The notes beneath the pieces are model-generated. The model was not told where the DNA came from. It ran no database searches and was given only the letters and a program-made list of their open reading frames with translations. Positions 61,535 to 64,000 of a stretch of DNA of 64,000 bases are shown here, in pieces (the stretch's first letter is position 1; the number at the start of each line of letters is the position of its first letter). This DNA is from Sphingobacteriaceae bacterium (GTDB lineage Bacteria > Bacteroidota > Bacteroidia > B-17B0 > Aurantibacillaceae). Location: positions 62,001 to 126,000 of the forward strand of contig JADJXI010000020.1 of assembly GCA_016715905.1 (NCBI GenBank), given 5' to 3'. Position numbers and translations under genes: made by a program.

Positions 61535-62872
61535 CTAAAGAAGACTCCTAGTTTTAATCTCCAGATATTTATTTAAGGTGTTCACGGTTAAATTTTCCGG
61601 TGAAGTGTAAACGCTTAAAATTCCGTATTGCTGCAGTTCTTTAATTATTTGTCTTCTTTCCTGATCAAATTTGGCGGCAATTGTTTGCTCATATATTTCA
61701 AAGGTACTTTCCGGTTTTTTATTTAATAATTCTTTGAGTTCGGTATTTTCAAAAAAGATAACCACCAGCAAATGTTGTGTAGCTATTTTTCGCAAATATT
61801 TCATTTGTCTTTTTAAGCCACTCAAGGTTTCAAAATTGGTGAAAAGTAAAAATAAACTGCGTTGGGTAATTTTTGTCCGGGTATAAGTCAACAGCATCTC
61901 GTAATTACTTTCTTTAAAATCTGTTTTGGCATTGTATAAAGTTTCTTGCAGCCTCAATAATTGATTCCCTTTTCGCTCAGCCTGTACTTGGTAATTAATT
62001 TTATCTGAAAATCCGATTAAACCGGGCTTGTCATCTTTTATCCAGGCTATATGGCCCAATACCAATGCCGCGTTGATGGCATAATCCAACAGACTTAATT
62101 TTTCAAATGGCATTTTCATTATTCTACCCATATCAATTAAACAATAAACCTGTTGTGCTCTCTCATCTCGGTAATGATTCACCATCAATTGATTTTTACG
62201 CGCGGTAGCTTTCCAATTTATAGTTCTTACGTCATCACCAATTACATATTCTTTAATTTGTTCAAACTCGCTGCTGTGACCAATTCTTTTTATTTTTTTG
62301 GTTCCGATTTCACTCAAGCGATTACTAATAGCTAATAACTCATACTGATTTAATTTTAAAAAGGAAGGATAACAGGCTAACATGAAATTTTCACCGGAAA
62401 CAAAATGTCTTTCGATAAATCCAATTGGTGAACATATCAAAGCATTTATTTTCCCAAAGTGATATTCTCCTCTTTCAACGGGTCTAACGGTGTAACTTAA
62501 TTTTTTTTGTTCTCCCGAATTTAATTTTATATTGATTAAAAAATCTCTTTGTTGGAATTGAACGGGTAATTCATCAATAAGTTTTATTTTGATTTTAAAC
62601 GCGTAAAGATTTTCAATTTCAAGATAAAGTTCGTTGCTATCACCGTTGCTCAATCGGGCGAATTTTGATTGTCGACTAAGATGCAAGGGCAATTCGTTTC
62701 GGAATAATAAAATTGTATCAATAACGGCTACAAGGATTAATAAAATAAGAAAACTGAAGGCAATGCTGTAAAGAATAGGAAAAAGAAAAGATAAAACATA
62801 CAAAACTATATTAACAAATAGCAGGACATACAATGTTTTACTAAGTTTAATATGTTTGAGAACATTTTTCAT
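61535..62872 (-). CDS. DUF58-domain protein
   Basis: 445 residues from ATG 62872 (MKNVLKHIKLSK); the GTG at 62884 adds only four residues. Two N-terminal membrane helices (about 12-60) are followed by an extended beta region and the DUF58 core (about 205-260, IKEYVIGDDVRTINWKATAR), the DxR-x-I-x-W-x-x-x-A family signature, then a vWA-like fold (CLIDMGRIM). DUF58 proteins are nearly always encoded with MoxR AAA ATPases; here moxR is 94 bp upstream on the same strand. The complex is thought to assist maturation of a target protein or enzyme. Confidence 0.92.
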   Translation of the reverse strand: MKNVLKHIKLSKTLYVLLFVNIVLYVLSFLFPILYSIAFSFLILLILVAVIDTILLFRNELPLHLSRQSKFARLSNGDSNELYLEIENLYAFKIKIKLIDELPVQFQQRDFLINIKLNSGEQKKLSYTVRPVERGEYHFGKINALICSPIGFIERHFVSGENFMLACYPSFLKLNQYELLAISNRLSEIGTKKIKRIGHSSEFEQIKEYVIGDDVRTINWKATARKNQLMVNHYRDERAQQVYCLIDMGRIMKMPFEKLSLLDYAINAALVLGHIAWIKDDKPGLIGFSDKINYQVQAERKGNQLLRLQETLYNAKTDFKESNYEMLLTYTRTKITQRSLFLLFTNFETLSGLKRQMKYLRKIATQHLLVVIFFENTELKELLNKKPESTFEIYEQTIAAKFDQERRQIIKELQQYGILSVYTSPENLTVNTLNKYLEIKTRSLL

Positions 62873-62966
62873 TTTTTTAACCACAAAGGGTACAAAGATT
62901 TTATTTTGAATAATTTAATATTAGTTAAATGTTTTTGAATTTAAAAAATACGCCTTGGTTAAGAAA

Positions 62967-63941
62967 TCATCTGGGTACCTCTACCTTATCTATGATTTGT
63001 TGAATAACAGCATCAGTAGTAATTCCCTCCATTTCTTTTTCCGGGGTTAATATTATTCGATGACGTAATACCGGGGGACAAACAAATTTAATATCATCCG
63101 GAGTAATAAAATCTCGACCCTGAATTGCGGCACTGGCTTTGGCTGCATTTAAAATAGCAATACTGGCACGTGGTGATGCCCCTAAAAATAAGGAAGGATT
63201 TTTTCGGGTAGCTTGTACAATGGATGTGATGTATTTTAATAAGTTTCCTTCAGCTACAATTTGAGCAATTGTTTTTCTAAATGCTATCAATTCTTTTTTA
63301 GAAAGGATTGGTGTTACTTGATTCACGTCAATCATGCCTTTATTGTTGTGAAAGTTTAAAAGCATGGTGTTCTCATCTTCGTGCTCAGGATAATTCACCA
63401 TTATTTTAAAAATAAACCGATCCAATTGCGCTTCAGGTAAACGATAGGTTCCTTCCTGCTCTATAGGATTTTGTGTAGCCAAAACTAAAAAGGGCTCATC
63501 TAATTTATAGGTATGACCATCAACACTCACCTGTCTTTCTTCCATGGCTTCAAATAAGGCGGCTTGTGTTTTAGCCGGTGCCCGATTAATTTCATCGGTT
63601 AAAACAATATTGGCAAAAATCGGACCTTTCTTAAATTCGAAATCACTATTCTTAACATTGAAGATGGAAGTTCCGATGATATCGCTGGGCATTAAATCAG
63701 GTGTAAACTGTATGCGTTTAAATTCTGCGTGAATTGTTTTGGACAGTAATTTTGCAGTAATTGTTTTAGCAACACCGGGTACACCTTCAATTAATACGTG
63801 TCCGTCTGCCAACAAGGCCAGTAATAACAAATCAATCATTTTATCCTGGCCAATGATGTGTTTGCTTATTTCTTTTTTTACGGAATTCATTTTGTCCGTT
63901 AACCCGCTTAGGTTTATTCTGCTTTCGAAATTATTTTCCAT
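62967..63941 (-). CDS. MoxR-family AAA+ ATPase
   Basis: 324 residues. Walker A is GVPGVAKT, Walker B is LTDEINRAPAKTQAALFEAM, and the sensor 1 Asn is in VLATQNPIEQEGTYRLPEAQLDRF. Arg-finger and sensor 2 segments are visible (GASPRASIAIL). Such ATPases act as chaperones for metal insertion or for envelope stress functions and work with DUF58/vWA proteins. Its ATG shares one base with the stop of an upstream gene (TAATG), so the operon continues beyond the window. Client unknown. Confidence 0.93.
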   Translation of the reverse strand: MENNFESRINLSGLTDKMNSVKKEISKHIIGQDKMIDLLLLALLADGHVLIEGVPGVAKTITAKLLSKTIHAEFKRIQFTPDLMPSDIIGTSIFNVKNSDFEFKKGPIFANIVLTDEINRAPAKTQAALFEAMEERQVSVDGHTYKLDEPFLVLATQNPIEQEGTYRLPEAQLDRFIFKIMVNYPEHEDENTMLLNFHNNKGMIDVNQVTPILSKKELIAFRKTIAQIVAEGNLLKYITSIVQATRKNPSLFLGASPRASIAILNAAKASAAIQGRDFITPDDIKFVCPPVLRHRIILTPEKEMEGITTDAVIQQIIDKVEVPR

Positions 63942-64000
63942 TATCGTAAACTATTTTTATTAAAATTTATTATTTGTCGGTTTAATTCTATGAGTTCAAG
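63941..64000 (-). CDS. C-terminal end of the gene upstream of moxR (truncated by window edge)
   Basis: On the minus strand the frame from base 64000 reads LELIELNRQIINFNKNSLR and stops at TAA 63943-63941, which overlaps the moxR ATG. The 19 residues are Asn/Leu rich. In Bacteroidota the gene before moxR-DUF58 often encodes a DUF4350 protein, which fits, but so short a piece cannot confirm it. Confidence 0.45.
   Translation of the reverse strand, partial: LELIELNRQIINFNKNSLR

Overview
The window reads as the chromosome of an AT-rich, free-living member of the Bacteroidota, probably of a Flavobacteriia/Sphingobacteriia-like lineage. The grounds are secreted proteins ending in type IX secretion (T9SS) sorting domains of type A (YPNP..., GIY) and type B (NGDGIND, IFDRWG); promoter-like TAnnTTTG boxes of the Bacteroidota sigma factor close to start codons; few Shine-Dalgarno sequences; frequent TTG starts after signal peptides; and family-typical genes (DUF5916, DUF7948, M61 peptidase, YciH/SUI1, fused PntA). 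Coding density is very high. I see no prophage, insertion sequence, CRISPR array or rRNA. One ORF6N gene with distinct arginine codon use looks transferred.

Layout. 1-3241: the tail of an unknown gene, an exported leucine-rich-repeat protein and an exported caspase-like protease. 3242-8152: a propeller/SpoIIE phosphatase sensor, then divergently three small exported proteins of unknown function. 8149-10542 (minus): cysQ-like phosphatase, exported rhodanese, RsmB-like rRNA methyltransferase. 10561-16312 (minus): two large T9SS cargo proteins. 16361-30546 (minus): a long run of genes with a small exported protein, VOC protein, selD-selU (2-selenouridine tRNA modification), a second SpoIIE sensor, ribE, TlpA-like thioredoxin, agmatinase-like ureohydrolase, pdxH, a POT peptide transporter, four small membrane proteins and an M61 peptidase. 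30585-36972: a TPR gene broken by an in-frame TAG, SUI1, a SPOR protein, an AarF/UbiB kinase and a DUF7948 propeller protein. 36973-37608: tRNA-Arg(CCT) beside a partial tRNA duplication carrying a palindrome. 37609-50755: a giant Ig/PKD T9SS protein, hemE, a third SpoIIE sensor, typA, a secreted zincin and PhoH. 50765-56923: a FadL-like porin, a DUF5916 protein and a fourth SpoIIE sensor. 56966-60706: trmD and pntAB. 60893-64000: ORF6N, then DUF58, MoxR and the end of an upstream gene, all on the minus strand.

Themes. Four phosphatases share nearly the same SpoIIE/PP2C output (CTGHGVPGAFMS, ADQFGG, EQVDD) but have four different sensor architectures (ligand propeller plus Y_Y_Y, MORN plus carboxypeptidase-regulatory-like, dCache-like plus HAMP, TPR). 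They point to a large phosphatase-based signalling network. Secreted surface proteins (two seven-repeat DUF7948 proteins, Ig/PKD adhesin-like proteins, a zincin) are presumed T9SS cargo. Housekeeping genes are scattered between them.

The strongest oddities are: a TPR-transmembrane gene interrupted by one TAG codon while its downstream coupling (ATGA) is kept; two SpoIIE sensor genes whose signal peptides are encoded but have no ATG, GTG or TTG start; several TAnnTTTG boxes 2-6 nt from start codons, suggesting leaderless mRNAs; a 59-bp duplication of the tRNA-Arg 5' half in which the D loop is replaced by a 14-nt palindrome; and a perfect 11-bp inverted repeat inside the ORF6N coding sequence.
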